Shown: positions 23,822 to 36,087 of the stretch, piece by piece
How positions within the stretch are numbered: position 1 is the stretch's first letter
Layout of the letters: every line of letters starts with the position of its first letter
From: Cladophialophora immunda
Taxonomy: Eukaryota; Ascomycota; Eurotiomycetes; Chaetothyriales; Herpotrichiellaceae
NCBI RefSeq assembly: GCF_000835495.1
Contig: NW_015622546.1
Location: 2,970,955-3,034,954 of the forward strand
Direction of reading: 5' to 3'
DNA: 64,000 nt
The notes under the pieces: model-generated
What the model was told of the DNA's origin: nothing
The model's input: only the letters and a program-made list of their open reading frames with translations
Databases searched by the model: none
Program-made: the position numbers and the translations under genes

Positions 23822-25585
23822 ATGTTCGCCCTCGAAGAACCCCAGTCGAGAAAGCGACAACGGTCCTCACAAGAGCCTGGGGATCTTGAGCCGGAGCCGG
23901 TAGCAAAGAAACAAAGATCTCTTTCGGAAAGCCGTGACCTCCCTCGCCATCGTCCTCCGACCTTCTGGGACACGTTGTCCAAAATTCGATTGAGTCGCGG
24001 CGCTCTCCGGGAGTTTGACCGCAGGAACATTGAAGAGAAGGTTCAGCCACCTTGCACACCCACACCGAAGGTCGAATATCCCCAAGGGCGTGCTCGCCTA
24101 CGGCTCAAGAGGTTTGCTCGTCGTGGTGGGCCTGACCTATCACACCTTCGAGGGGTGCGTCTTTTCGTTTGTCCGATCGAGATCATGGTGTATGCTAATG
24201 GATGGTTGTGGCAGATTGCCAGCTTACCCCTTCGGGATCCCGACACAATGAGCGACTATGCCAGTTCTCAGAGCCTGAAACGGTCTTCCGCCTCTTCGAA
24301 GCCGACTGACTCCTCCAGAACCACCCCGTACAGCGGCAATTTTGAGCAAAAACTGATTGACACTGGCATCTACCCCAGCCTATACGAACACCCGGATGGA
24401 CGCCTACCACAAAAGCCGGCGAATTTGAGCGACATCCAGGCCGCACAACGCGTCCCTCGGGCATCTCTCTCACCTTCCCGATTCACAGATGAAGATTTCG
24501 AAGCATTTCAGCGGGCAAATGCAAGAGCGTCCGGCGAGACTACGGGGATGTATAATGTACTCCCTTTCATTGCCGGAAATGAGGCGACCCATCGTTTCGA
24601 GATGGGCCTGCCAATGAGCAACCTGAAACCGTTCGACAAAGATCTCAGCGACCCCAGGCCCGACGTCTATCACGGAGCGGCACTCTCGACCATCCATCCG
24701 CGGGTTCGTAGTGACTTGGGACAATACATCATCCCATCGACGGTCGACTTAACTCGTCCGGCCGCTCCGAATTTCTTCGTCGAGGGCAAGAGCGCTCAAG
24801 GTCGAGCGGATGTGGCAAAGAGACAAGCCCTGATTGATGGAGCAATGGGAGCCCGAGCCATGCACCAGCTCCAGAATTACAAAGCCGAGGAACCAGAATA
24901 TGACAACAAAGCACGAAGCTTCTCCGCTACCTACCAAGACGGCCATCTTCAACTTTATGCACACCATCTCACTGCGCCTCTCACTCCCGGAGGGGAGCCA
25001 GAGTATCATATGACTCAAACGGGTTCATACGCAATGACGCACAATACAGAGCGGTTCCGGGAGGGTGCTACTGCCTACCGGGGCGATCGAGACCTAGCAA
25101 AGACAGAGCGGGACAGCTCTATTGCCCACGCCAACCAGGTGGCTCGCCAGATGCCTGCGCCCAGCCCCAACACAAGCTTCACGACCAGCCGCACGTCCCA
25201 GTCGACGGCCGTTATTACCGGGTCTGACACCTCTGAAGACGAGCTGGCTCGCGACGAAGTAACCCCAGTCAAGCGCCTGAGACTCAGTGCGGCGTCATCT
25301 GTAAGCTACGATTCTACAACTAGACGAGATAGTCGCGCTACCTTCGAAACCCCAATGGCTATTAGCAGAGCACCCGTGACTTCTCCACAGAATACCACGT
25401 CGGCATCCAGACGCAGTGGACGGACTTCTGCGGAGGGAAGCATATTGAGGTATTCAACTACCCACACACGGAATGGAACGGACGGATCTTCAATGGAGAG
25501 ACCTTCAGACCTCTCCGGGCAATCTCAAAGCGTGCAGGGCTCGGGACGAGGTCGTCAAACCCGTCCAATGGTTGAGGTTACTTAG
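23822..25585 (+). CDS. DUF7924-type fungal protein, possible PD-(D/E)XK nuclease fold
   Basis: Two exons, 23822-24153 and 24223-25585, with an in-frame 69-nt intron (GTGCGT..GCTAAT..AG), give 564 residues. The N-terminus has the family segment RHRPPTFWDTLSKIRLSR followed by FARRGGPDLSHLRG. After a Ser-rich linker come LIDTGIYPSLYEHPDGRLP, SLSPSRFTDEDFEAFQRAN, and the core around residues 285-330 (IIPSTVDLTRPAAPNFFVEGK, then GAMGARAMHQL). I recognise this as the common fungal family annotated DUF7924. The E-x-K in FFVEGK resembles the metal-binding part of PD-(D/E)XK nucleases, but this is inference. The C-terminal 120 residues are low-complexity, Ser/Thr-rich. An alternative model without splicing is also open but inserts 23 hydrophobic residues. 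The role is unknown; related genes occur in many copies in fungi. Confidence 0.75.
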   Translation: MFALEEPQSRKRQRSSQEPGDLEPEPVAKKQRSLSESRDLPRHRPPTFWDTLSKIRLSRGALREFDRRNIEEKVQPPCTPTPKVEYPQGRARLRLKRFARRGGPDLSHLRGVRLFVCPIEIMVYANGWLWQIASLPLRDPDTMSDYASSQSLKRSSASSKPTDSSRTTPYSGNFEQKLIDTGIYPSLYEHPDGRLPQKPANLSDIQAAQRVPRASLSPSRFTDEDFEAFQRANARASGETTGMYNVLPFIAGNEATHRFEMGLPMSNLKPFDKDLSDPRPDVYHGAALSTIHPRVRSDLGQYIIPSTVDLTRPAAPNFFVEGKSAQGRADVAKRQALIDGAMGARAMHQLQNYKAEEPEYDNKARSFSATYQDGHLQLYAHHLTAPLTPGGEPEYHMTQTGSYAMTHNTERFREGATAYRGDRDLAKTERDSSIAHANQVARQMPAPSPNTSFTTSRTSQSTAVITGSDTSEDELARDEVTPVKRLRLSAASSVSYDSTTRRDSRATFETPMAISRAPVTSPQNTTSASRRSGRTSAEGSILRYSTTHTRNGTDGSSMERPSDLSGQSQSVQGSGRGRQTRPMVEVT

Positions 25586-26249
25586 AGCGGATGCGCTATA
25601 AAGATGAGTCGGGTTGGTGCGTCGAGCACCGGGGCAAGTCAGCGATTGCGAGAAGGATGGACGGCCGACTCTCTACTGCGCTCGTCTCAACGTCTTCACG
25701 TATCGGCCCAATGGCAACAGGCGTCGGTGAATGCACTAAGAATTCTAAGGAGGCGGGAAAGCGTTAGTGTAAACGAGGTCAGCATTGCTCCGCATGACAT
25801 CTGTGTTTCCAGTCACTTTTAGTCGCCATGGGATACATACTGTAGTGTTTGGGACTTTTCAGCAATGTCTCTCGTCGATTCAACTATACTTGTCAGGCGT
25901 AAGAAGAAAGTCGACTTTGGCGGTCTTTGCCTCCGCTTCACGTTGATGCCCTACTTGATGAAATGAGCCTTGGTACTTCCTCCGATCGACGGTATCCCAA
26001 TCCTTCGTTCGCAGAATATCCTTACATATGTACCAAGACTTGACACTTTCATGCCCGGCTTCCGTGAACTGTCGACAAATCAGTCAAACTGCCATGGAAG
26101 AATGCATATCAGCAATGTCCCGATAGACATGGATCGTCTCCTATCAGGTTTACAGCAGCGTTCAGGTAAATATGACCGAGCAGGTGCCGGGCCTTAGTGT
26201 CTGTGGCTCGTTGTGTTATCATCGAGAGCCAATCATTCCCGCCGTGATG
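25586..26249. other. intergenic with small repeat traces
   Basis: A segment near 25750-25815 (GGAAAGCGTTAGTGT..; AGCATTGCTCC) resembles 42390-42460 beside the CK1 pseudogene. A flank word (TATCATCGAGAGCCAATCATT) occurs near 26218. No gene supported. Confidence 0.35.
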
Positions 26250-27502
26250 CAGGCAAGAGATACTAACCCCACAAGTAGGCGCGACTGAATGCTTCAGCAG
26301 CATGCCCTGCTTGTGCACATCGGCCACACACTACCTCGTTCGATTGGCACCGAGCCTCTTGGTGGCCGTATTGGTGACACTTCTAACATCTCGTAGGGAC
26401 TTGTCGTCTTTCATATCGCCGCGTGTACGCCATCTCCCTGCCGATGTCCATTCTCCCTCTCGCCAACAGTGCAGCCTCGTGCGGGTGAGTCAAGAACATG
26501 ACGACCGATCCATACATCTTGTGTCGCTCGGCTGAGCCAGCGGATCCGTTCAATTTGTACTCCGTTTTCCTGTGCCACCGCCTCCGTCGCTTCTTTGGAC
26601 ACTGCCAGCGTCCCATCCGGGCTGAGGATGGCGCGATGGACTCGATCAACCTTGACCGGATTGTTCTCCGAGCATGCGGGCCTGGTCAAACCGATCCGCT
26701 TGCAGCCACTGGACGTGCTGTCGCGCTGTCTTGGCCATTTCCTCCGAAGCGAAGGAGAGCTTGACTTGGTGCACCTCTCCCGCTCGCCTCTGCACGTTGG
26801 TCTGACTGAGATCGACTATAATGTCGGACTGCGATAAGTTCGACGGTTGGGAAGCGGAGCTACTAGGGTTCACCGAGCTTCTGGGAGGAGACGGTCGGGA
26901 CGCCGGCCGAGGAACTGTTCGCGGCGGGCGCATTTGCAACCACCTGGGCCCAGCTTTGTGTCATCTTGATTGTTCATTCGCACTGTTCTTGATCAGTTCC
27001 ATCATACGTTGATTCTGGGTTTCCAAGGCCACAATGCGCTCCACGCTCCACGTTCTTTTGGCAATCTCCAGTAATGCCTCAATCTTGTTCTCGTACGCCT
27101 TCAGGCGGTCTTTCATTTTCGTCTCGTAGCTCATTGCCATGCCTTGAACCAGTTGTAGGACTTGGGCCATGGCCAGGGTGGATGTTTCGGTTTGGACTTG
27201 CGCCTGTGGTGATTTCGGCGGTCGACCACGCCGACCTTTCGTCTGTGGTTCATGTTCCGTGTTCTCGCTATCAACGCCTATGTCGCTGAGAGTTCCGTCA
27301 TCAATCTCGCGCGCGCGTTCCGTTGGCTTCTTGGGCCGTAAGGATCATCGTTGAGTTTGCGGAATTGACGCGTCACGGGCGTTCGAGCTCGTTGGAGTAG
27401 TTGGAGTGGTGTCGATTCGAGTCGCTGGGCCTTCGGTGGCAGAAGAGAAGTGATAAAGAGAGGCTGGGGCCTCCCCCAAAGCAAGGGCTTCTACTGTCGC
27501 CA
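26250..27502 (-). mobile_element. degenerate Tad1-like LINE ORF1 (gag-like) fragment
   Basis: Reading the minus strand through several frameshifts gives the order of a fungal LINE ORF1: an acidic N-terminus with an AT-hook-like GRRGRPPK, a coiled coil (KMKDRLKAYENKIEALLE), a Ser/Pro linker, a segment with VHQVKLSFASEEMAKTARQH, then VKVDRVHRAILSPDGTLAV and IERIRWLSRA. A damaged CCHC-like knuckle (CGRCAQAGH, last Cys missing) lies near 26310-26350. This order is characteristic of Tad1-clade ORF1 proteins, which bind the element RNA. ORF2 (endonuclease and reverse transcriptase) is absent. The copy is dead because of frameshifts and stops. Confidence 0.65.
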
Positions 27503-28951
<1,449 letters not shown>

Positions 28952-28956
28952 CACCG

Positions 28957-29836
28957 AAGAGGCTGCACAATGGATAAAGGTTCACGGAATAGTTTATGGT
29001 CAAAGACACATGGGCGTGTCGGCCTACGACCCGGAAAAGAAGAGATGTTATAATTGCCACGAGCCCGGGCATTTCCAGAGAGACTGCACAAGACCAAGGA
29101 GGTGTCGCCACTGCAACGGCGAACATGACCGACGAGACTGCTCATTTGACGGAGAAGCCAGAGGCAACCACGTCAACGGGCCAGAACAGACGGAAGCCGG
29201 TGATGACAATGGACCTACTCCGGCAATCCGCCATCAATGAATCAAAACACACTGAAAATATTGCAGTTGAACATTATGAAATCACGCGCCGGTGTGGAGG
29301 CCCTCATCAATGACCAAGCAACACAGGACCTCGATGTACTGGTGATACAAGAACCATCAATCACGACTTACCAGACATATGTCAACCACCGCCTCTGGTA
29401 CACATATCAACCAACCAACCTAGATGGCCATATCCGAAAGCGTAGCCTTATCTACGTCAATAAAAAAGCCTCCACCTCAGCACACCGCCAAATAGCCTGT
29501 AACCATCCAGATGTCACGGCAATCAAAATCCGGAACGAAAGGAGGCAAATACTGGCGTTCTCGGTATACATAGAACCTATTGACCTGCATCGTGTCCACG
29601 AAATACAAAGCATGCAAGCCACCCTGAACGAGATCGTGGCGACAATCGAAGAACATAGTCGAAACTGCCCAATACCAACCAGCCTCATCATAGCCGGGGA
29701 CTTCAATCGCCACCACCCGGCATGGAGCGGTACATACGTGTATGCTCGTATCATGACGCATGCAGAAGAACTGATCAATTTCATTCACGCCAAAGGACTG
29801 TCGTCGTCTCTTCCTAGCGGCACTCGACAATGAATC
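28957..29836 (+). mobile_element. Tad1-like LINE fragment: zinc-knuckle end of ORF1 and endonuclease of ORF2
   Basis: The left part encodes the end of ORF1: EEAAQWIKVHGIVYGQRHMG, then two knuckles, CYNCHEPGHFQRDC (CX2CX4HX4C) and CRHCNGEHDRRDC. ORF2 starts at 29237, overlapping the ORF1 stop by four bases, and encodes an APE-type endonuclease: ILQLNIMKSRAGVEALI, LVIQEP, and SLIIAGDFNRHHPAWSG. It ends at 29833 before any reverse transcriptase. The endonuclease motifs are intact, but the element is truncated. Confidence 0.8.
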
Positions 29837-30059
29837 AGACCGATCTTCGCATACTGCAGCTGAACATCATGAAATCGCGCGCAAGGAATGGATGCACTGA
29901 TCAATGATCCCGCAACACAAGACCTCGACATTCTCTTAATACAGGAAAGAATATTGAAGACACTGGAATACTATACAGTGCTCCCTCTTCCTCCGCCGGT
30001 TTTGGAAGCACCGGAACCGAAAGTCTCACGCTGTAGGCATATATTCCAACGAGTCGTGA
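29830..30059 (+). mobile_element. second, damaged LINE ORF2 start
   Basis: Immediately after the first endonuclease stop, the ORF2 start is repeated (LRILQLNIMKSRA), with a frameshift after about 15 codons. It resumes as MDALINDPATQDLDILLIQE. Homology stops after that point. This is a head-to-tail second insertion or a local duplication. Confidence 0.65.
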
Positions 30060-30320
30060 CTAGGCTAGTAAGCTCTGAGTGATAAGCTCAGAGTAAAGAG
30101 TAAAGAGTGATCTGCACAAGGCAAAGTCGATCATAAACACCTTGAAATGACCAGTGAATCGGTCATTTCGAATGAGGAAATCCAGGAATTTCATGTCTTC
30201 ATTCAGGATGCCTAGATTTCCGAGCTTGCGGATAATCTCAATAGCAGCTTCGCCGATCTGCTGCCATTTTGGCCGTGGAAGCCAATTCATAAAATAACTA
30301 AACCGATAGATGACCAGCAT
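30060..30320 (-). pseudogene. fragment of a fungal kinase-like protein
   Basis: The 86-residue frame contains the catalytic and metal-binding neighbourhood of a family of degenerate fungal protein kinases: EIIRKLGNLGILNEDMKFLDF (the place of the HRD loop) and FKVFMIDFALCRSLF (the place of DFG). The flanking kinase lobes are absent. The catalytic Asp position in NEDMK is kept, but the fragment is far too short to fold as a kinase. Confidence 0.5.
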
Positions 30321-30423
30321 CCCCGAATAGATTTTGTCCTCAGGTCAGTCATACCACTCGCCCTTGCATTGCCTTGGGGCACATTGCTCGATGAGTCGTT
30401 CCTTCGCGGTCGATAGTCCTTGT

Positions 30424-30885
30424 TCAGGTCAGGGATGCCGTGACGCGTCGCTGCAATGGTGTGTCGGACTCGATCAAGTCCGCGCCTTCGGGAGAGAGGA
30501 TTGAATTATGCGAGACATCCGTGGTCTTAAAGAAGGCGACGTATGAGTTTCCCAGGGGTTCTGGGCGGAAGTTGCGGCTCAGTCTACTAGAGCTATGAAT
30601 GTGGCCAGGCTGTCGACCGCGGGAACTTCGAGGAGTGGTAGGGTTGTTTCCAAGGCCGAACTGTAGCAGGAATCGGCTGATGAAGGTGACGAACGACGAC
30701 ATCGCCCTTTTGTAAATGGATTGCAAGAGTCTGTTAAGTTCTAGTTTAGAATATAAGAACCTGTCTACTTCCTTGTATGGCTTACCCGAAGATAAATGAA
30801 TGCATGGAGAGCTCCGATTGTGCGTGAGGAAGATGTCCTTATTGGGTGCCCTCGCGTTTCTCTCTTTTACTGTAGATCTTCTCAC
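30424..30885 (-). CDS. hypothetical protein, weak support
   Basis: A 153-codon minus-strand frame with a mildly basic N-terminus and Ser/Arg-rich middle (SSRGRQPGHIHSSSRLS). No domain recognised. It may join the adjacent kinase-like fragment through an intron (both are on the minus strand), but I could not fix the junction. Confidence 0.2.
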   Translation of the reverse strand: MRRSTVKERNARAPNKDIFLTHNRSSPCIHLSSGKPYKEVDRFLYSKLELNRLLQSIYKRAMSSFVTFISRFLLQFGLGNNPTTPRSSRGRQPGHIHSSSRLSRNFRPEPLGNSYVAFFKTTDVSHNSILSPEGADLIESDTPLQRRVTASLT

Positions 30886-31214
30886 TGGGAGAAGATAGGT
30901 CTCTCACAGGCGAAGACATGACTAAAAAAGTATTGAAAGAGCCCTCAATCTGCACCAGACTTGACATTGATACCTGGTTGTTCCTCAGTATTCTTATGCT
31001 CGGCCGTACTTATTACATACTGCCTTAAAAGAGTTAACTCATCTGTCGCAGGTAGACGGTGTGTGAATAAAAGGACTGGGGATTATGCTTCGACCATTCG
31101 TAACCCCGATCGGAAATATCGAGCCGAACGAAGTATGGCCAGTGGCTGTTTCATGTTGGGAATCGCTGGGCGAGGATATGTATCGTCAACTTCTTTTTCG
31201 CTTCAGTGCCAGAC
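30886..31214. other. no supported gene
   Basis: A word near 31050 (TAGACGGTGTGTGAATAAAAGGA) resembles part of the 204-bp inverted repeat, so this may hold a degraded third copy. Confidence 0.3.
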
Positions 31215-31545
31215 CTACCCACCGACTTCCAAGGGTGGTCGCCATTACTGTCGCTGCGCAGGCAACACCAACGACTAGAGTCTCAACCAGTTAGACCGCA
31301 CATCAGCCTGCCTAGACTACACAGTGGACGCCACGGTCGCCGCAGACAACAATGACGACCAGCCTCTCAACCGGTGAGGCATTTCATGGCTTTCAAGCAG
31401 ACTTTCGCTCAGGTGTCTGCCAATGCCATCCAACCATTTGCCATTTAGATTTCCTGCCTCCTGTCGGTATTGATCCCGGTGAAATGGTTGGCTCTGGATG
31501 ACAGATACCCTCCATCCCCATATTGAGATCTTCCCTTTCGACAAA
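31215..31545 (-). repeat. CK1-family 3' flank, partly duplicated in tandem
   Basis: Matches the flank block downstream of the CK1-like gene. The word group GGTCGCC..TGTCGC..AGGCAACA..CTCAACC appears twice (31230-31290 and 31330-31375), so the copy is locally duplicated. It ends in GGTGAAATGGTTGGCTCTGG. No kinase tail attached. Confidence 0.6.
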
Positions 31546-32376
31546 TTGCCTCAGGGCGTCTGCCTTTTTGTCCATTCATTCGTGATTATTGCGCAGTCGG
31601 TACGACAAAGCTTGAAAAGGCTGGACATTGACTGCCTATTGTTCTTCTGGGATGCCACCTGCTAGCCTGCGGGTCTTTCTGAGCCAAACCGTAAAAGTTG
31701 GCCGGCCTTGATGCCAAAGGAAGACGGGAGAGTGCAAGGAGGCGCAGCTGTCTGACATCAAACGAGAAGCATAGGCACTTTCCTTGCATGGCAAATGCCG
31801 ACTGCCAATGAATCCGCCATGCCCAGCCACCTTCACACAACCATCTTTCTGCTCGACGAGTTTCAGCTTTCAGGCGTTTGGCGTAAATGGTTGGGCCCTG
31901 GTGGCCCGACTCTTCTTGCAACCCTTTTGAGTCGACGTGTTCGGATTGCGCCCAATCTGGACTCCTGCAACGGGGATGAGAGTTGACTGTCCCGGGCTTT
32001 CGAAGACATGGGTCGAGGTACCTGCCAAAACTCCGCCGGCGTAGTTATGCCACGTGATTGCAGGATAGCGAGCAGTTGAGGAGGATGAAACCCGGCAAGA
32101 TTCTATCAATACCTGAATGTGAGCGAGTGGAAAAGCCTCATTCTTCGCCATCTTGGCCTTCACGAACCCAATCAGTGGCACTGTCGCCATCCACGCTGCA
32201 AACATTTTGAAGACTCCGCTTGATTCTACAGTGGCTTCGACAAATCAGCCGTACCCGCATGGAAGCTGAAATGTGAACTGTGTGCCATAGAGACGATTAA
32301 GGAGATAGCCCATCGCGGTTATGACGTGACCCGGCTTGATCAGACTTTTGCATCCAGAATGATCTCGTAGAGGCGG
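31546..32376. other. no supported gene; inverted copy of short motif at 32022-32055
   Basis: TGCCAAAACTCCGCCGGCGTAG.. is the reverse complement of the motif at 19844-19878. Both can be read as a short peptide ending NYAGGVLAGT or NYASGVLART, so a shared coding fragment is possible. Confidence 0.3.
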
Positions 32377-32802
32377 TTAATCGTTCTTGTGTCCGACGCA
32401 CTCTTCCTCTCCGATGCTCTCTTCCTCTCCGATGCTCTCGTCCTGTCCGATGCTCTCATGTTTCTGATCGCTCTCCTCGCAAAATGCGTCTTCCTTCCCT
32501 TCCTGCGAAAAGTTGTGCAGCTTTAGCGCGTTGACAAAGCCATGCCGCTCAACATCATAGCGGAATAATTCAAATTCGGCATCACTAGGCGGAGGACTGT
32601 CTCGCGGCTTTTCCAGAATTTCCCTGATCTGCTTAATCTGTGCTTCGTCTAGTGGCTCCTGCGTTTCGGCCATGAATTCAAGGCTCTGGTTCACTTCATT
32701 CGCAATGATATGAAAGTGAATGCGTGGGAGCGAGGAGGTCTGCTCCCATACAAAAGTCGAAATAGTGCCCTCTGGGGGGTGGCCTTGGTTCGTCTGCGAC
32801 AT
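32377..32802 (-). CDS. small acidic protein with IGEEE repeats
   Basis: Starting at the ATG ending at 32802 (MSQTNQGHPPEG) the product is 141 residues; an upstream in-frame ATG at 32955 would add 51 less convincing residues. The middle is a compact charged region (FHIIANEVNQSLEFMAE; AQIKQIREILEKPRD). The C-terminus is short tandem repeats (ESIGQDESIGEEESIGEEE). No known domain. The repeats are coded by near-identical 21-base units, so length variation between strains is likely. Confidence 0.45.
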   Translation of the reverse strand: MSQTNQGHPPEGTISTFVWEQTSSLPRIHFHIIANEVNQSLEFMAETQEPLDEAQIKQIREILEKPRDSPPPSDAEFELFRYDVERHGFVNALKLHNFSQEGKEDAFCEESDQKHESIGQDESIGEEESIGEEECVGHKND

Positions 32803-33284
32803 AAAAGCTGCGTCAGACAATGTTAGATTATGGATCTTCCGGTACAGATATTTCAGATTTGTTAGGATATTTAACACTAAGGGCCTTTCAACTAGAAGAA
32901 AGGATAAATAAAATACTCGCATAACGTACCTGGTGAAGCTTGCAAAGAGCTGCACAGTTTAATCGCCTACTCTCGGTATTTTCTAAGCGAGAGATTATGT
33001 TGAATTGTGGATAGATTATAACTTGAAATTGGACGAAACTCTTATTATAAAACTTTGGCACGAGGCACACCGTGCTATTTGGAAAGCAGGGAGAGTCACA
33101 GTTGGTAGGTGGGTGGGGTTCAGGCTTCTTCTAATACCCTGGTTAGTGGGATTAATAGCCCGAGACAGATAGATCCAGTTGTTGGAAGCATTGCTGGCAC
33201 ACAAATTTCCAGCTAGAGCCATGTCTTTTGAAATGATAGGCCCTAGTTGAGATCATACAGGCCGCGGATTCGTTTTCGGGAACA
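32803..33284. other. no supported gene
   Basis: AT-richer stretch upstream of the small acidic protein; may contain its promoter or a further 5' exon. Confidence 0.3.
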
Positions 33285-33410
33285 ATTTAATGGGTTTCGA
33301 GCAGGCTTCGCTCAGTGGTCTGCCAATGTCAGCCAACCATTTACAATTTACATTTCCTGCCTCCTGGTCGGTATTGCTCGCGGTGAAATGGTTGGCTCTC
33401 GATGACCGCA
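33285..33410 (-). repeat. CK1-family 3' flank fragment
   Basis: Contains GCCAACCATTTACAATTTA, TCCTGCCTCCTGGTCGGTATT and GTGAAATGGTTGGCTCTCGA, closely matching 31430-31500 and 45425-45505. It lies 0.5 kb from the 3' end of the first coiled-coil gene; the paralogue at 45824 also has such a repeat beside it. Confidence 0.6.
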
Positions 33411-33930
33411 GTAATTCTTGCAAGGGATTTCTCTGACATTGGTTCTGTAGGCTCTGCCTATTTATGAAACAGTTATTTCGACGAAGGCTACACAAAAAGA
33501 GGTCAGGAGCCAGCCTCCAGACGACTCGAAACCATTGGAATAATTCTCCCCTCTGTTGTTACAACTCGGCAAACCTTCCTTCCCCTTCATCCCCAGTCTG
33601 TTAGCCCCCACGGGTGCCTGCGCGGGTTTGCTTGTGATCTTCCCTAACACCGCGGACAACTCCAGCACAGCAGCAACCTGTGGAAACGCCTAACCCTCGC
33701 AGAAGCAAGCCACTGCAACAGCTGATGAAGCAAATGTCATCGCTCAAAGTCAGTGCGCTGAGCTATAGCCACCGAGCCCACTTGCTGAACTTTGTTCAGA
33801 AGGCAACCAACTATAATATAGGATGCCTCAAGACGTCAAACGAATGCCTCTTTCACCGCTATTTGTTTCCTATTAAGAACCATTTGGGTCCCTCTTCGAT
33901 AGTTCAGCAAACCGAGTGAAAATATTCATA
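33411..33930. other. no supported gene
   Basis: Spacer between repeat and the 3' end of the coiled-coil gene. No conserved frame. Confidence 0.3.
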
Positions 33931-35763
33931 TTACTGAAATCCGCAGTGTCCGTGCTGTGCCACTAACCGCTGGCTTTTGCGTAAGGTACTGTTTCTACTC
34001 GTGGCAGTCTGTTTCGTTCCGGGACTTCTTTTGGCGATCGGACGCCCCCTCTGTGTAGATTGTTGTCCAGAGGTCACATCTCGTTTCGGAGTCTTAGTGA
34101 CTTTCGCAGAACGAACGGAATGTAGAACATTCATATTAGGGACTTGCCTTGTTTGGCGGTCCTTGGACGGTTGCAATCGTTCGCTTCGGCGACGGGGGAT
34201 AGGCTTTTCAACAGGATGTTGCTGTGTTGTGCTCGGTGATAGAATCTGAGCGCGTATGACCTGCCTTGTGCGATCCGGCTTTCTCTTTGACGACTTCGAG
34301 ATCCTAGAGGAAGAATATGGACTGAGAACAGACTTGGTCTCTACATCTTTTCGCCGATGCGGCCGAGCACGCAGTGTCTGCTTCCGGCCAATTCCCCCGA
34401 AACGTTGGGTCACATTGTTCCTGCTGTCATTGTTAATATATCCGCATTCGGCCGCGATGGCGGGATATTGGGCGTCGATCCACTTCACAAACACTTCCCA
34501 TCTCTTGACATCGAGCTGCGCCGCCCTTAGCTCAGCTCCAGCTATAACCACGACCTCCTCAGCGCATTGTAGTTCAGAGCCATCACGGAGTCTCCTCATT
34601 TCTTCAGATCCAGATACCTGCTTCAGGTTATCTCCTGCAGAATGGAGTTTCTGTTGCGCTATTTCAATTAGCGCGGTCTCTTTCTTTGATTTGTTTCGTT
34701 GTGCGGCCTCTAATTCTTTCTCTGCTGATTCCACTCTCGAGTTCGCCTCGGCAATCGCTCGTCTCGAGGCCACAATGTCCCCTATTCGAGCGCTCAGAAC
34801 TTGAGGATCGCTGATGACATCGGTCAGTCGTGATTGGGCATCCTTCAATTGCTTCTCTCTGAGCAATAGGTTCTGCTTCGCCGGCGCGACCAGTTTCTCA
34901 TATGCTTTGAGCCTCCGGTAGTAGAACGCACGAAACTCGTTCCAGTCCTCCAACCGGTTCTGCTGGTGTCGGTCCTCCAGCACTGGGAGATCCCATTTGC
35001 ATCCTGCGTCTGCTTGACTTTCCCGAATGAGGGTTTCGTACTCTTGAAGCCGATTTCGTGGGACGTAATATCTCCGCTTTCGATCTTGATATTCCCGGAA
35101 TTCCCTCCACTCAATGAGTTGATAACGGAATTCAGCGTAATACCCGCCATATTGAGAATGCCAAAACCAGAGGATGTCTCTATACTGCTCATACTCTTCG
35201 GGGTTGTCTATCACGTCGTACCCGAAAGTCACAGGATGAGACGGTCGACCTCCTTCGGCCACTAAAGCATGATAGGCTTCCACTTCCTCTTGCCAGCCCT
35301 CCTCTTTATCTTTCTCCGGGTCGATAGTCGAAGCGGACGACGAGCGGTAGCCCGGGGCTGGGGGTGACACTCTCGAAGAAAGACGGCTACACTAGAAGTC
35401 AATAACTTTTATGTCAGTCGGGGAGAGGAAAATCGTACCCTAATCGGTCCCCAAGTTCGCCCGCGTCTATGGGCCGCGACTGATCTTTCTCGGCGCGCTG
35501 GTCAACAAGTTTTCTAAAGAGGAAAAAAAGGCCAATCATCAGCATCGCAGTCCGTAAGGGTAAGAAAACCAAATAGATTCTCACCGTAAATGTGCTAGAT
35601 GTTCCTCAGTTTGGTTCTCCGGATCTTTAATCCCAACAAGGCTAAATTATCGTCAGTAACAAAAAGATGGACGCAAAGGCAGTCGATGATTTTCGTACAT
35701 TTCATCCCCCAAGTCATCCACCGTTAGGCGGAGGAGTTCGTGGGCGTACACTTCGATCGTCAT
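33931..35763 (-). CDS. basic coiled-coil protein, copy 1 of duplicated pair
   Basis: Four exons on the minus strand (35699-35763, 35585-35641, 35439-35513, 33931-35386) total 1653 nt, 550 residues. All junctions are GT..AG with the same phases as the paralogue at 45824-47654. The small N-terminal part (VYAHELLRLTVDDLGDE; DPENQTEEHLAHLRKL) is well conserved between copies. The middle is helical with a coiled coil (about residues 230-340, RVESAEKELEAAQRNKSKK). The final 170 residues are Lys/Arg/Ser-rich (RRRSERLQPSKDRQ), resembling a disordered nuclear or DNA-binding tail. No known domain. It is transcribed divergently from the FHA-kinase gene at 36088, and this arrangement is duplicated, which suggests joint regulation and perhaps joint function. 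Confidence 0.8.
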
Positions 35764-36087
35764 GGCGATGGTGAATGAGGTGGTTAGAGGGGTGGACGTT
35801 GAGGGGGGAACAAAAGAAAAGGTGGTCACAGTTAATGTCGCCGCAGTCACCTGACCGTATTAAAGGTGCTGGTGTGGCGCCGTGGCTGGGCATGAAAATG
35901 ATAGGCTCCTGGTGATCCTGGCAAAAGACGCTAAACGTTAGCGTAAGCGCCAACCCGGCCCAATTAGAGGGGATAGGTATGTATTGTATTGTGGATTTGC
36001 CCCGCGGTCGGGCAGCCTGACTGTTTAAATGTGTTCAACCGCCCTGCCGCAGAGGACAATCATTCTCCATGTTCTGCTCCGACAGAG
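35764..36087. promoter_or_regulatory. bidirectional promoter of copy-1 gene pair
   Basis: 324 bp separate the two start codons. A palindrome GCTAA-ACG-TTAGC at 35930-35942 is kept in the copy-2 promoter (47798-47810), within a longer conserved context (AAATGATAGGCTCC about 40 bases upstream). The inverted symmetry suits a dimeric regulator. Confidence 0.5.

Noticed and set aside
24154..24214. A 61-nt intron ending at TTGTGGCAG in the DUF7924-type gene
   Set aside because: The acceptor looks good but shifts the frame; the 69-nt version ending at 24222 keeps the frame and gives the expected family sequence.
33977..34804. Plus-strand open frames of 90 and 182 codons inside the coiled-coil gene region
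   Set aside because: They are antisense shadows of the conserved four-exon minus-strand gene, whose splice structure is repeated in its paralogue.
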